A stretch of DNA of 64,000 nt from Gonatopus flavifemur (GCA_018340375.1 JAFFJZ010000144.1:16881-80880); one strand, 5' to 3'; counted from the first letter of the stretch, positions 10,527 through 22,262 are shown. The notes: generated from the sequence alone by a model not told the origin. A program made the numbers and translations.

Positions 10527-13265
10527 TTATAATTCAGTATCCGTATCAAATGGTACGTATTTTGGTAAATACACCGTGACGGAAGCAATTTCCACTTTTG
10601 GGAATGGGTCTGGGGATAGCAATGCCGCATAAGGAACAAATGAAATATTTTCTGTTTCTAACTGTCTCTCATACGTTTCATATACTCCCACGTGTGAGTT
10701 AAACATTAATTCTTTTTCGATTCCAATAAAACCAATATTAGTGAAATCTTCATTGATAATAATAAGTTGGACTTTGCATATGATTAAGGTATCAAATTCA
10801 GTTTTGCCAAAGCAAATATTCATATTTTTTTTGTACTGCACTCCTAAATATTTAACATTATCAGAGATATATTTTACACCTTTTCCATCAGTAGCAAAAG
10901 CATTTTCAATCAAGTAATTTATATGTGCACTATACATATTTGCTTCATATTTTGTACAAGTTTTATATTCGGCCACAATTTCATTTTTATACGGAATATG
11001 GCTTTGCATTAATTCATGTCTCTCAGCCAGACTTTGAGTCACGTTTTTAAAGTTTGGAATATGTTTAATCATTTTTTTAAAATATTGGTGTTTATTTTCA
11101 AAACGTAACGTCCAAACATGCTTTAAAGGGCCAAAATGTACTATTAAAGCTGGATAGTGTTTCAAATACTCGTGTTTGGGTCGCAAAGGAACATCAGGAA
11201 AACATTGCACTCTCAAACGGAGAAAAGCTTCTATTTCTGTTTGTAAAAAAGCAACTTGACGAATTGACAAAGCTGGGGCACATATTATGGCACATATCTC
11301 CCTCAAATGTAATACCATTTGCCACACAGGATCTTCAAAATTCTTCACAACATCTGCAACTGCTGCAGGAAGTAATAATATCAACTGTCTGATGTGGCTT
11401 GCTGTGCCGGTTAATTTTTTACAATTCTGCAATACTACTGGAGGAATGCACATTTTTACTTCGCCAAAGAATTTGATATTATTCAACCGAAAATTAAGCA
11501 GACCGAGCTTAAACCACTTATTTTTAATAAAATACCGAATGGCAAGTAATACATCATATGAAGCAATGCCTTCAAACACATCGTGAGCTAAACATGGAGG
11601 TAAGCCAGGTGAAGCCACATGATAATGTTTTAATGAATTGAGAATAGAATTATATTTGATACCCTTGACTGATTGTCCATTCCTCTTTGCTTCATCTACA
11701 CATTCGTTGTAATGATCCACAGTTCTCCACTGATGATAACTTAGAATAGATGTGTGAAATTCGTTCCGACTGACCTCACAATATCGGCAGAAATAGGGTA
11801 CACGACTAAAATTTTCATTGAAACCTCCAATTTGATGACTCCCTAAGTTATCACAAACCATAACTAATAGAGTTCCTAAAAAAGTGATATTTCCATTCGG
11901 ACTTGGAATCGAAATACCAACAGTTTCTAATTCTTTCAGATCTGGAATTAGTCTATTACAAACTTTAGCCCACCCAAATTTGGAAATCAAGTTTTCTTTA
12001 CATAGTAATACTAATTTTATATTATCAGTATTTGATCTGAATTCTGGAGGAATATTACCTAAAGTCATATAGATCCCAACAATTTTGAATTTTTTTTTCG
12101 CGGCCCCGAGAGGATTACAAACCTCAAAAGCGTCTTGAAACAAAATTATTTGTAACGCATTCTTATGATTTTTAAAAAATTCATTATTTTTGAAAACAGT
12201 TCCATCTTTGATATAAAAAAAACCGTTCGTATGCTGGGAGGGTTTGGGTTTTTGACAATAATTGAAAATATTTTGATCATTCAGCATCATTGTCAAAGTT
12301 TGTAATATTGGAACATAGCTATAGCGGTGGCCGGAATCCAAATTATTTTCATCAAAAATTATTTCTTCAACTGGAAGACATACATTAAAATTATTCAAAT
12401 AATACCCTCTTCTACGGTATGGAGTACTCGAAATACCTTTATTTTCATAAACGTTATCAAAATTTTGAAAGTTATCAGCGAATATTCCTTGGACTAATTT
12501 TTTGTTTTCATCTGTTAAGGTACTCCCTTCAAGTGAAGATAAAAAATTATTTCGACAAATGTTGAAAGCAGTAAAGATTTTGTTGATAATTTCTTGATGG
12601 ATAGATTCATTAGTGAAGTGTTTTGTGCTTAAATTTAAATGCATGAGAGCCAAGGTTTGTGTGGCGTCTAAAGTGGAACTATTTCCTGATCTTTTACAAA
12701 TACTACTAATCATAGCAGTGTCAGTTTCGCTTATAAAATTATCGTATATTGGAACTTGAAATATTTCCTCATTATTTTCCACGCATTGTAAGGGTTCATT
12801 GCAAACCGTTTCACAAGGAACATCAGGTTCAAAATTTTCCATTGGTTCGATACATATTTCATCATTACTAGCGGGTTGATGCTTTCTAAACATATGAACG
12901 GTGTAGCTATTTTTATTGAAAAACATCCTTCCGTTACGTGAACAATTTTGAATTGGACATTTAACAGGAATATTTTTCAAATGATTTTTCATGTGCTTAT
13001 GCAGATGAGTTATGTTGAAACAATGAAAATTACATTCCGCAACATTACAATTATATTTGGTAGATTGCATTTGTTGATTTTTGTTGTGGTGTAAATAAAT
13101 ATGCCGTCTGAATTTCAAATAAGTGTTGAATTCCCTGTTACAATCACGATACAAACACGGTATTTGTAAATTTTCTAAATCCGTATGTACTCTTTGGTGC
13201 TTATTATATAAGTCAATAGTTTGAAATGCAGTACAACATATTCGACAGGAGATATGAGGAGACAT
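10527..13265 (-). CDS. Zinc-finger transposase-like protein (912 aa)
   Basis: An intact frame of 912 codons. The N-terminus carries about four C2H2 zinc fingers, at roughly residues 7-27, 38-61, 75-97 and 104-130 (for example CRICCTAFQ...KHQRVH and CPIQNC...HMFRKH), presumably for DNA binding. The middle and C-terminal parts resemble a repeat-borne protein family I know from animal genomes: LPPCLAHDVFEGIASYD near residue 552, PKHEYLKHYPALIVHFGPL near 695 and LRFENKHQYFKKM near 725. I regard it as a transposase-like protein, perhaps distantly related to CACTA/CMC types, but I cannot place the superfamily or name the catalytic residues. The next gene on the same strand is the CIDE-N protein, probably part of the same element. 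The frame is open throughout, so the element may be young, although its partner is frameshifted. Element ends were not found. Confidence 0.75.
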   Translation of the reverse strand: MSPHISCRICCTAFQTIDLYNKHQRVHTDLENLQIPCLYRDCNREFNTYLKFRRHIYLHHNKNQQMQSTKYNCNVAECNFHCFNITHLHKHMKNHLKNIPVKCPIQNCSRNGRMFFNKNSYTVHMFRKHQPASNDEICIEPMENFEPDVPCETVCNEPLQCVENNEEIFQVPIYDNFISETDTAMISSICKRSGNSSTLDATQTLALMHLNLSTKHFTNESIHQEIINKIFTAFNICRNNFLSSLEGSTLTDENKKLVQGIFADNFQNFDNVYENKGISSTPYRRRGYYLNNFNVCLPVEEIIFDENNLDSGHRYSYVPILQTLTMMLNDQNIFNYCQKPKPSQHTNGFFYIKDGTVFKNNEFFKNHKNALQIILFQDAFEVCNPLGAAKKKFKIVGIYMTLGNIPPEFRSNTDNIKLVLLCKENLISKFGWAKVCNRLIPDLKELETVGISIPSPNGNITFLGTLLVMVCDNLGSHQIGGFNENFSRVPYFCRYCEVSRNEFHTSILSYHQWRTVDHYNECVDEAKRNGQSVKGIKYNSILNSLKHYHVASPGLPPCLAHDVFEGIASYDVLLAIRYFIKNKWFKLGLLNFRLNNIKFFGEVKMCIPPVVLQNCKKLTGTASHIRQLILLLPAAVADVVKNFEDPVWQMVLHLREICAIICAPALSIRQVAFLQTEIEAFLRLRVQCFPDVPLRPKHEYLKHYPALIVHFGPLKHVWTLRFENKHQYFKKMIKHIPNFKNVTQSLAERHELMQSHIPYKNEIVAEYKTCTKYEANMYSAHINYLIENAFATDGKGVKYISDNVKYLGVQYKKNMNICFGKTEFDTLIICKVQLIIINEDFTNIGFIGIEKELMFNSHVGVYETYERQLETENISFVPYAALLSPDPFPKVEIASVTVYLPKYVPFDTDTEL

Positions 13266-13269
13266 TTCT

Positions 13270-14030
13270 ATTGTTTTAGAACCAAAAAAAAGATGGAAGG
13301 AGTCTAATGAATGATTTGGAAAGAATTTCAGTCAGCAGGATGACGAGTAACTTCTCATGTATCCACTTATTTCATCCAGATCCATGCTTTTCCACTGCAA
13401 TTGGAATTTTTGTCCTTTTCATTCGAACATAATAAAATATTTCATGTTTGGGATATCTATATTGAGGAAGAAATACTTTGAACAATGAAATATTTAGTTG
13501 AACAATTGCAATTCAATACTCACAGGACTTCAATAAATAAATCAAATCAATCAAATCGAATTATAATTTACTAAATCAAAGAAATATTCATTCAATAAAA
13601 CAAATCTTCAATACAGAATCAAATTTTCTGTGCAATCAATTTGATATTCAATTATATTCATTCAACATATATTCATTTCAATCAATTTAATATCGACGTG
13701 GTACTGTTCAACTAAACAATCCGTTGATGCAAGTAATTTCTAATTCAGTCTCATTTTCGAATTACAGTATTTAATGGAATATTTGCAAACAATTTGAATG
13801 AAGAGTTTTATACATCATGTCAATTATTCAATGAGATCAGGGTAATATAGAAACGTGGTGTCGATTCTAATATTTTTCATCAACAAATAATATTGACTGA
13901 TATTCTACATTTAGAGAGCCTTTAGAAGCAGCCATTTTTCTATGAAAGATATTCATTTGAATGTTACCCATTAATTGTATTCATATTATAGCTTTGTTCA
14001 AGTTAGCTACATAGTTTTATACTTGAGGGG
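13270..14030. other. Upstream region of the transposon genes, no feature recognised
   Basis: AT-rich sequence with repeated TTCAATCAA/ATTCATT words between about 13500 and 13700. It presumably contains the promoter and the outer end of the two-ORF transposon, but I found no TATA box or terminal repeat that I would defend. Confidence 0.35.
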
Positions 14031-14034
14031 TGTC

Positions 14035-14270
14035 GTAGCAAAACCAACAATCTCCATTTTTCACGATTTTTCATTTGATGAGTCATATTTCCCCTTCAAG
14101 GTGAGTTTTATTTAATTTCAAATGAAAATGGGTTACCTTATAGGACTACATTCCCAATTATCATGCAATTACTAGATGGGTGAAGAATTGTTAACAATAT
14201 GGAACAGTTTTTTGTTGATACTGAAGAGGTTTTAGAAATGGAGATTGTTGGTTTTGCTATGACACCCCTC
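14035..14270. mobile_element. GAGGGGTGTC TIR element with ACTT duplication
   Basis: The left end GAGGGGTGTCGTAGCAAAAC and right end GTTTTGCTATGACACCCCTC form an inverted repeat that continues through an ACAATCTCCAT stretch, about 35 bp in all. ACTT flanks both sides (14031-14034 and 14271-14274), consistent with a 4-bp target duplication. It is 236 bp and noncoding. Superfamily not assigned. Confidence 0.7.
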
Positions 14271-14619
14271 ACTTCCTTAACAAAGTGTGAAAAATGCAGG
14301 TTTTGATTAATTAATATTTCTGGTCTTCTATAGGGTATAAAGTAATGTATTTAGTACAAACAAAGCCATTGACTGTTTATTTGGTTTTTCAATTTTGTAG
14401 AGCTTTTAGAATGATTTGTAATATGTTTTGAATACGTACCATTACCTGCACTCCTTATGTGATATGATTAGCGCAATCAAGTTCAAACCCATCAAAGTCG
14501 TCTAAAAGATTTGCCGCAGATCCTATGGGACACGACATAATTTTATATTTATTGCCGATTCAAACAGATAAAACATCAAGCTTCACATACAATCCAGTAT
14601 AAAGCCTACAGCCTACAGC
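14271..14619. other. Intergenic sequence
   Basis: Noncoding AT-rich sequence; no repeat or gene recognised between the two TIR elements. Confidence 0.3.
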
Positions 14620-14906
14620 TGTGTGTCATTGTTGAACAATTTCAATAAAAATCAATAGGGTGAACTATTCAGTAGATGAACGACTCACAAAACTTGTAAT
14701 TATTAAAAATTTCTGCCATATTGAAATTATTTGATTGTTTTCACAATAGAAGTAACCTCTTACAAGAACCATCGATTTATTTGAATTTAGCAGAAATTTT
14801 TAGTAGTTACTTTTTTTATGAATCGTTCATCTACTGGTCATCGTTCATCTACTGGATAGTTCACACTATTGATTTTTATTGAAATTGTTCAACAATGATA
14901 CACACA
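14620..14906. mobile_element. TGTGTGTCATTGTTG foldback element
   Basis: Long inverted repeat: TGTGTGTCATTGTTGAACAA at the left answers TTGTTCAACAATGATACACA at the right. The arms continue inward through AATCAATAG...GTGAACTAT and ATCTACTG motifs to about 70 bp. A short GTTCATCTACTGG repeat occurs twice near 14825-14860. No open frame belongs to it, and the target duplication is unclear. Confidence 0.6.
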
Positions 14907-14909
14907 AAT

Positions 14910-15900
14910 ATTACAAATTGGAATTTAGATGTATAAGCATGTTTTTCGCTTTTTTTACACTATCAGCAAAGTATAGTCATACAATATTTCATTTCAATTA
15001 TTTTTCATGCCTGTTGCTGGAAATATATATTTCTTTGATTCGTTTGAGATTCTCATTCGTTTTTCACTCAATTAATTTAACAAAATAATGACAGAAACAC
15101 CGTTCAATTACATTGGAGACTCCAGATATGAACGCGTGCTTCGAGATTTTCATAACCAACAAAATTCAAATTTGTGGTATCCATGTGTTTTCAATAAATT
15201 CATTCAGATTAAAAACTTACTTCGATTAAATCCATTTAGATGAATAATTTATTTCAAATTAATTGAATAATACTTACTTCCAGTGCTTTCAAAAGGTTTC
15301 AATTTAATGTTCACGAGCTCTTCTTTTCACATTTGAAGGCATCGAGTGGCGGCAGGGAAAGAACGAAATTCGAGATTGCTAACTTATTCAAACTTTCATC
15401 GTATTTCCATTAAATTAGATTTTTTCTACCGTTTCTCGGAAAAATACAAAATGAAAATGACATTTTCATAGTCATGAATGTAATTTTACAAAAAAATGGA
15501 ATATTTCAATAGCATTGTATATTAACCATAAAATTCGTTCAACTACCAAATTTTTGTATAATTACATTGTCAAAGAAATCTTTTCAATGATAATGTAAAA
15601 TCTCCCTTTTTGATGTAAGACTTTACAGTGAAGGTGATTTCACAATAATCGGGGATTTGGTTACCTTAAACGTAGGTAACTTTCTTACCAACGACAAGTG
15701 TAACGTTTTTACAGTCCTTAGGGGTGGATTCACATTGCATGAGTGAAATTGATATGTTCCTAATAGGAAATGTACCATCCGAGTGTCGTTTCACAATTTT
15801 AAGGTTGGATTTTGCATACGTTCAACATAACATTGTTACAATATTAATTCTGTAATTTTACAGTTTCAATACGTAAATTTATTTTTGACTTTTTACAGTG
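14910..15900. other. AT-rich region ending in a TA-flanked TTTTTACAGTG terminus
   Basis: No supported gene. From about 15620 to 15900 the text (ACGTAGGTAA, several TTTTACAGT words, terminus TTTTTACAGTG followed by TA) looks like a Tc1/mariner-type MITE related to the one starting at 4405. Its left end could not be fixed. Confidence 0.35.
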
Positions 15901-15901
15901 T

Positions 15902-17390
15902 ATGTGAAAATTGCAATTCGGTTGACAGATGTGAGGTTAAGTTTATGTGATAAAAAACAATGAATGAATTATTTTTGTGAAATGTGTGGTCGTTATTGTT
16001 TAATTATTATGTATTAAAAATCTTTTCAAGCGAAAGTTTAAAATAAATTTCCAGAAACTTGGATTATTCACATAAAGCTCGTTGGATGGTTTTACTCTTG
16101 AAGAGTACTGTCAAAGTTGACATTTGCAAATTGGAGAAAAAAGTCTTATTTTCTGTCTTGAATTTGTTATTAGAGTGGTGATAAACTTGCAGAAAGAATT
16201 TGAAGGTTGGGTGAAATCCATATTGATCAGGAAAGTCGAAACCGTATTGCAAAACTTGGAAAATCTGTTAACGTAGCTGACAATACTGGGGTATCGAGTC
16301 AGCTTTTCCTTACTACATGAAATCTAGGCAGGAGAAATGTATCAAAATTCAGTGAATTCAAGTTGGTGTTGAGTGAGAGAAGACAGAAATATTCATTGGA
16401 TTTTATTGGTTACTATAAAAATGTCAACAAATAAGGAAAGGCTAAGTAGGACTGACTGTATCATCTTTTAATATATTTGTTGCAATAATGTTGTATCATG
16501 CTGCTACGGATGAATGTTATTATATTTGTGAAACAGGTTCAATACACTTGTTTCTTCAACTTATTAGTAAGAAAATACAAAAATGTCCACAATACAAAAT
16601 TATTGAAACAAAAATAATGAAAGATGATACAGTGAGTCCTACATAGCCTTTCCTTATTTGTCAACATTTTTATAATAACCAATAAAATCCAATGAATATT
16701 TCTATCCTCTCTTACTTGACACCAACTTGAATTCACTGAATTTCGATACATTTCTCCTGCCTAGATTTCATGTAGTAAGGAAAAGCTGACTCAATACCCC
16801 AGTATTCTCAGCTACGTTAACAGATTTTCCAAGTTTTGCAATACGGTTTTGACTTTCCTGATCAATATAGATTCCACCCAACCTTCAAACTCTTCCTACC
16901 AGTTTGTCACTACTCTAATAACAAATTCAAAACAGAAAATAAGACTTTTTTCCCCAATTTGCAAATGTCAACTTTGACACCACTCTTCAAGAGTAAAACC
17001 ATCCAACGAGCTTTATGTGAATAATCCAAGTTTCTGGAAATTTATTTTAAACATTCGCTTAAAATAGTTTTGATTAAATGAGTTCTTCATGACTCATATT
17101 ACTACAAAAATGATTTGATCTCTGAGCTTTTTCTGAGAAATATTGATGTAAGTATTTGAATAAAACTCATCCTCACTGCATCAACAAATTATGATTTTTC
17201 ACATATTACAACAGCTATGACTGATTCAATAATTCATGTTGCACTGAATAATAGATTTTTTTAATACATATTAATTAAGAACCAACGTTCACACATTTCA
17301 CGAAAATAATTAATTTTTATTTTTCAATTCAAAGAAGTCAACCTCATATCCGTAAACTATATTTCAATTCTAAAATACAAACAGATTTGT
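15902..17390. mobile_element. Foldback element related to 33639-35620, older copy
   Basis: Two arms (about 16060-16430 and 16650-17045) are inverted repeats of each other, with GAAACTTGGATTATTCAC on the left answered by GTGAATAATCCAAGTTTC on the right. The left outer part (ATTGCAATTCGGTTGACAG, GATGTGAGGTTAAG) matches 33660-33695, where a MITE interrupts the same sequence. The outer ends are eroded. Short frames of about 62-70 codons in the arms are mirrored copies with no recognised domain. Confidence 0.7.
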
Positions 17391-17589
17391 TACATTTTCT
17401 TTCTCATTTATATCACCTGTAATTATATGTAAAAATTAATGGAAAAAACTGTTCAGCTGTTTAAAAATCTTTATGAAATACGTGCTGTATGGGTACTGAC
17501 ATTTCCGATATCAAGTGTGAACAATATTTCATTCATTTTAGAATTGAAAAGTTCATTCTTCTCCATTTTATATATATTTTAGTAAGCAC

Positions 17590-17801
17590 TTGTATAATTA
17601 TTAGAGATGGTTTTACTCCACATTATCAATTAGTTCAACTTATTACATACTAATAAGTAGCTCACTAGTTGTGACCAACCAACGCTAGTTGGATTCAACT
17701 TATCAGTAATTGACCAGTACCTCGCTAGTTTTTTGTGCTCAGTTTTTCCTCTCTAGCGCCTCATCAGTCATAGGAAAAAATTTGTGAAATTTCTACCAGG
17801 G
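17590..17801. mobile_element. CTAG-rich element ending CTACCAGGG
   Basis: The right end TTCTACCAGGG is at 17801. The interior (TAATTATTAGAGA, several GCTAGT words, CCTCATC near the end) matches the reverse complement of 47517-47745 and is mirrored at 60046-60274. The left end is unclear. Noncoding. Confidence 0.55.
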
Positions 17802-17890
17802 TTAAGGACCTTCGAGCGACAGACGAAATATATGATATTTTTCGCATCCTTCTTTTATAAAATATGTAAGAATGACAAATTTCAAATATG

Positions 17891-18156
17891 CACGGAGAAA
17901 AAGGTATCTTAAAAAGTACCATAATTTATGGATTTACTGCGCTGGTCTAACTGAGTCTAAATATTTACCTGAAAAAACCTCTAAAAGTACCATAATGTCT
18001 TGGACTTTTATACGGAAGGTACCATACTTATTTCAAAAAGTCCAAGAAATTATGGTACTTTTAGAGATTCATGCAAGTGAACATTCCGACTCGGGTCAGA
18101 CCAGCGTTGAAAATCCATAAATTATGGTATTTTTCAAGATATCTGTTTTCTCAGTG
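17891..18156. mobile_element. CACGGAGAAAA / TTTTCTCAGTG MITE
   Basis: Terminal inverted repeat of about 45 bp: CACGGAGAAAAAGGTATCTT and ACCATAATTTATGGAT on the left are answered by ATCCATAAATTATGG and TCAAGATATCTG on the right. TG flanks both sides. The 82-codon frame across it is explained by the palindrome and is not proposed as a gene. Confidence 0.65.
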
Positions 18157-18414
18157 TGTGATAATAAAATACATGCATGGGATTGCGCACTGTGAATGCA
18201 AATTCTCATTCCATATTGGTTCTGAAATATAGGAAGCCAAATTTTCTGAATGATAACCTTCAATCGTAAGAATTTTCCATCGATCCCATAATGTTTCAGA
18301 ACCACTATGAAATTAAAATCCTCAATCCCAAGCATGTATTTTATCATCGTATTCATGAAATTTTTATTTCTCACGTGGTTCACGAAAATATTTCGCGCAA
18401 AATTTCGTACCATT

Positions 18415-18522
18415 CCCCAACAGAACCTCAAATTTGTGTACGTCCAGGAAACGCCCAAATACGTTTCTCGGACGTCCTTCGGAGGTTTCCTGGACGTACA
18501 CAAATTTTAGGTTCTGTTGGGG
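18415..18522. mobile_element. 108-bp CCCCAACAGAACC palindrome with TT flanks
   Basis: A near-perfect inverted repeat over almost its whole length: CCCCAACAGAACCT and GTGTACGTCCAGGAAAC on the left answer GTTTCCTGGACGTACAC and GGTTCTGTTGGGG on the right. TT lies on each side (18413-18414, 18523-18524). It has the same length and flank type as the element at 8124-8231, though a different sequence. Confidence 0.75.
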
Positions 18523-18890
18523 TTCACTGTCGTTCAAGCACTCTCAACGACAAGACTCGTAGAGTGTAACCTTATGCGATTGAGAATCATAATTTCAAAA
18601 TTTATAATCACCAAAAGATTATAATTATTCAATTTATTCACTCAATTTCAAACATTATTGATGGTGATGTTATTTTCTCAAATCTCTATCGATTTAGCCC
18701 AAGTCAATTTTTAATGTACTGATACTTGAAATTGTAATTCAATTCCACATGATTTGAAAATTAATGTAATAATACTTGAATATCATTTCATGTACCTTCA
18801 AGTTGAAATTTCATGTACACTGGTACATTAAGAGTGCATTAAAATTCAAGAAATTTTTAACAGTGTGTTGATCTTGAAAAATTTGGTGGC

Positions 18891-19506
18891 GTGTTGGATC
18901 AGTCAGATTTGTTATCGGAAATTCGGAGCATCGTTGATTCTGCTTGTTCAAAACTCAGCAACCAGCTCAACGCGTTTGAAATCAAATTAAATTCTTTATC
19001 CAACACTGGCGGAATTATCCACGAGATTATCCACCTTGGAATCGTCTGCTCCTTCTTCTTCACAAGGTTTTTACAATGAAGAAGATTTGATAGATGAGCT
19101 AAATGAACGACATCGAAGAGCATGTAATATTTTACTCTTCAACGTTGAAGAATCTTCGAGGAATGGGTCTCCTGATCATGTTATAGTTACTGATCTTCTT
19201 TAAAAAATCAGACCTGATACTTACGACAATGTGCAGATTCGCCGTATCGGTAAGAAGAAGGACGCTTCTAAAACTCGTCCGATCTGTGTCACATTTGCAT
19301 CACGGACCATACCCATTGGGATTCTTCGTAACAAATCGTTGTACAATGGTTCAATTAGAATATCGCAAGATCGTACCTTGAAGCAACGGAATCATCTGTC
19401 GAACTTACGCGAAGAGTTGAAGAATCTGAATGACCCTTCAAGGACTATTCGCTATTTCAATGGGATACCTGAGATAGTTCCTGCTCACCAAAGAAAAAAC
19501 GCTTAA
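18891..19506 (+). pseudogene. Non-LTR retrotransposon ORF1 remnant
   Basis: Two frames carry the coding sense. At 18891-19079 the text (LLSEIRSIVDSACSKLSNQL) is probably a short coiled coil. From 19231 it reads RRIGKKKDASKTRPICVTF and later RNHLSNLREELKNLN, ending at 19506. The second part resembles the ORF1 region upstream of the endonuclease in Jockey-like elements. The frames are separated by stops and a frameshift (for example a TAA at 19202). It ends 8 nt before the endonuclease frame begins, as expected for a two-ORF non-LTR element. Confidence 0.55.
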
Positions 19507-19514
19507 TCGACCCT

Positions 19515-20924
19515 TTGGTGTATTATCAGAATGTTCGTGGCTTGAGAACTAAACTTGATCGACTTCATTGCTCTGTTGCTATATCAGATCCATGTTATGA
19601 TATTATTATCTTATCTGAAACCTGGCTGCGCGAGGATATTCTATCTTCTGAAATTGGTTTACATGGCTATGCAGTTTATCGTATGGATAGAAACAGACTC
19701 ACCAGTCAATTTTCGCGGGGAGGTGGTGTCTTAATCGCCGTTAAGGATACCCATCGGAGCTGTGTCGTCTCATCCTCTTATTCCAAAATTGAACATCTTT
19801 ACGTTGAAGTTTATTTTGGTTCTTTGTCGTTGTTGTTTGGGGCTGTCTACATTCCACCTGCTTCGGATTCTTCAATATACTTGGACCATTGTACAAGCGT
19901 TGGCGAAATCCTCCTCAAGGAGAACTTCAACTCCTTATACTTGTACGGGGATTACAATTTACCTCATATTTCCTGGAGCAATATTGATTCCAAATTAACT
20001 TTCTCAGTGTTACCTTGTTCGACTCTCAATGAAATGACTTCTGCGCAATATGTTCTCAAATATTTCAATGAATTAAATTTTTTTCAACTTAATACGTTCA
20101 GAAATTCTCATGGTAACATACTTGATCTCATTTTTTCTGATAACGATCGTATTGATGTCAATATTGCTCTGGATTCTTTTCTCGCGTGTGACAACTTTCA
20201 TCCTGCTTTTGTATCTAAGCTCAACCTACGTGAAAGTGTTTTACTGGTCCCCAATAGAATCATCAAATATAATTTTAATAAGGCGAATTACAGTGTAATT
20301 TGTGGATATTTAGGTTCTATCAACTGGGACGATGAATTGCGTAATCTTAATGTAATTGAAGCTGTTGATTTTTTGTATCTTCATTTATATAATGCAGTTG
20401 ATTCATTTGTACCCAAGTATGTATTAAGGAATAGTTCTTATCCAAAATGGTTTTCTTCGGAATTAATTGAACTTATTCGTCAAAAGAAAATTGCTCACAG
20501 TAGTTACAAAGAGTCAAATTGCTTTGAAGATTGCTTAATCTTCAGTCACTTGCGAGCTCAATGTAAAGTTTTGACTCGCCAATGTTACTTGTCTCATCTT
20601 CATTATGTTCAAGGGTCCATTCCTACAAATGTCAAAAGCTCTTGGAACTTTGTTAATAGTAAGCGGAATCAGAACGGTATACCCCTGGTGATGCATTTAG
20701 ACGGTACTATTGGCAATACTGGTATTGCTGTTTCGAACTTATTTGCATCTTATTTCAGATCAGTTTATCAAAATTATCCCGTTGTTCCTTGTAATTTACC
20801 AGAATCTACTCTCAATGTCAATCTTTCCGATTTATCCATCAATATCGGTGAAGTGTTCAATAAAATCTCATCCTTGGAAAATCTTCCGGTCCTGGTGATG
20901 ATGGTATTCCTCCTAATTTTCTGA
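19515..20924 (+). pseudogene. Non-LTR retrotransposon endonuclease and start of RT (Jockey-like)
   Basis: A 469-codon frame opening with VYYQNVRGLRTK, the N-terminus of the apurinic-type endonuclease of Jockey-like elements. Later landmarks follow in order: ILSETWL (catalytic Glu), GGGVLIAVK, GAVYIPP, YLYGDYNLPHISW, GNILDLIFSD and a degenerate FHPAF where SDH is usual. A linker of about 180 residues precedes the reverse transcriptase. Near 20885 the frame shifts, and the true continuation (GDDGIPPNFLKSC) is in another frame. The enzyme would nick target DNA for target-primed reverse transcription; this copy is broken. Confidence 0.8.
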
Positions 20925-21304
20925 AATCTTGCAAGTTTGTCATTTCTCGGCCTTTGTGGTTGATCTTCAACAATTTTTTATCCTCTGAAATATTTCCTTC
21001 TCAATGGAAATCCAGCTTAATTACTCCTATCTTCAAATCTGGGGACCGTTCTGACCTGAGAAACTATAGACCAATTAGTATCATGAATGTTATGCCGAAA
21101 ATTGTTGAAGATATAGTTACTGATAAAATAACACCACTGTTTTCTGATATAATTTCTGATTTCTAGCATGGCTTTACTTCTGGAAAATCTACCGTAACTA
21201 ACTTGTCTATTTTTTCTCATGTCGTGTCCTCTGCGCTTGATCAAAATGCCTAAGTTGATACTATTTATACAGACTTCTCAAAGGCTTTTGACAGAGTTGA
21301 TCAT
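20886..21304 (+). pseudogene. Truncated reverse transcriptase of the same non-LTR element
   Basis: It continues the previous frame after the shift: SQWKSSLITPIFKSGD, LRNYRPISIMNVMPKI, then an in-frame TAG at about 21165 before HGFTSGKST, a TAA at about 21251 before VDTIYTDFSKAFDRVDH. The last is RT motif A. Both stops are where CAG/CAA (Gln) would be expected, consistent with C-to-T decay. The RT ends abruptly at AT|CCCTG (21304/21305), where another repeat begins. No palm motif with YADD or later RT was found downstream. Confidence 0.75.
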
Positions 21305-22262
21305 CCCTGTTGAAAAAAACCAATCGATTCCAATGGTTTCCGATAGGACATGGTTTATCATTGGAAAATGATGTGTATTTGTCACAGCAACTCCATATGG
21401 ATACCAATGGAAGGTCAACTTTCTGAAATACGAAGAGCGTATTAAAATGTATCGGAATCTGTTGGTATTCCCCCAAAGGTCATCTGATTTAGCGTGTTCG
21501 AATTGGATTCCATGTGGAATGATGAATGATAAATGTTCCTGAATGGAATTCATTTGGAGATACCAATCTGAATACTTTGATATATTTTCGTATGGGTATT
21601 CATTGTATTTTATACGGAAGACCAAATGAACAAGTTTTATCAATGGAATTCATCTGGAATGACAGAAGTGGGTTATTTCATAAACGTTTGTATTGGGATT
21701 CATTGGATTCTATCGGAAATACAGGAAACGTGTGTTTTCAACGGAATCCATTTGGAAATACCGAAGTTTGGACCCTCAGGAATTGAATTTTTTTGAATTT
21801 AAGGAACACATTGGAACCTACACAGTAAAAACAATTCCGTCATTGTGTAAAAAAGAAGTACGTGTCAAAATTCAAGTGTTGAATATTTAACACTTTTGTG
21901 TGTTTATTTAACACACTGATCAAATGCTGTTCGATTGATTCATTTTCAACTCATTAAAATGTTATTCGAGTTCAAATTAATACTTTATAAGTGTCACTCT
22001 GAAATCAACACACGTTGAGTGTGAAGAAAAATGGTTAACATTCGCTTGTGTGTTGAATTTGACGAAAAATTGTTTACTGTGTATTGGAAATTCCCAACCG
22101 CCATTCGATGTAACAGTTTTGAATTGGATCCTATGTGGAAACGCAAAACAAAATGTTTCCGATGGAATCCGTTTAGACATATCATACTAACTCATCCATT
22201 TTTGTATTGGTACTTATCGGATTGTTCCACATGCAACCAATATTGGAAACAAATAGTTTTTC
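21305..22262. repeat. CCCTGTTG repeat that truncates the RT gene
   Basis: It starts CCCTGTTGAAAAAAACC directly after AT and consists of degenerate GGAATTCATTTGG/GGAAATACC words, similar in style to element A. Its right end is not clear; 22262 is where the next element's flank starts. It holds the TA-flanked MITE at 21821-22081. Frames of 63-121 codons on both strands are shadows of the word repeats. Confidence 0.5.
21821..22081. mobile_element. CACAGTAAAAAC MITE with TA duplication
   Basis: The left end CACAGTAAAAACAATTCCGTC and the right end GACGAAAAATTGTTTACTGTG form a ~21-bp terminal inverted repeat with mismatches. TA flanks both sides (21819-21820, 22082-22083), as in Tc1/mariner-type elements. 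The interior has several TTAACAC/GTGTTGA words. 261 bp, noncoding. Confidence 0.75.
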
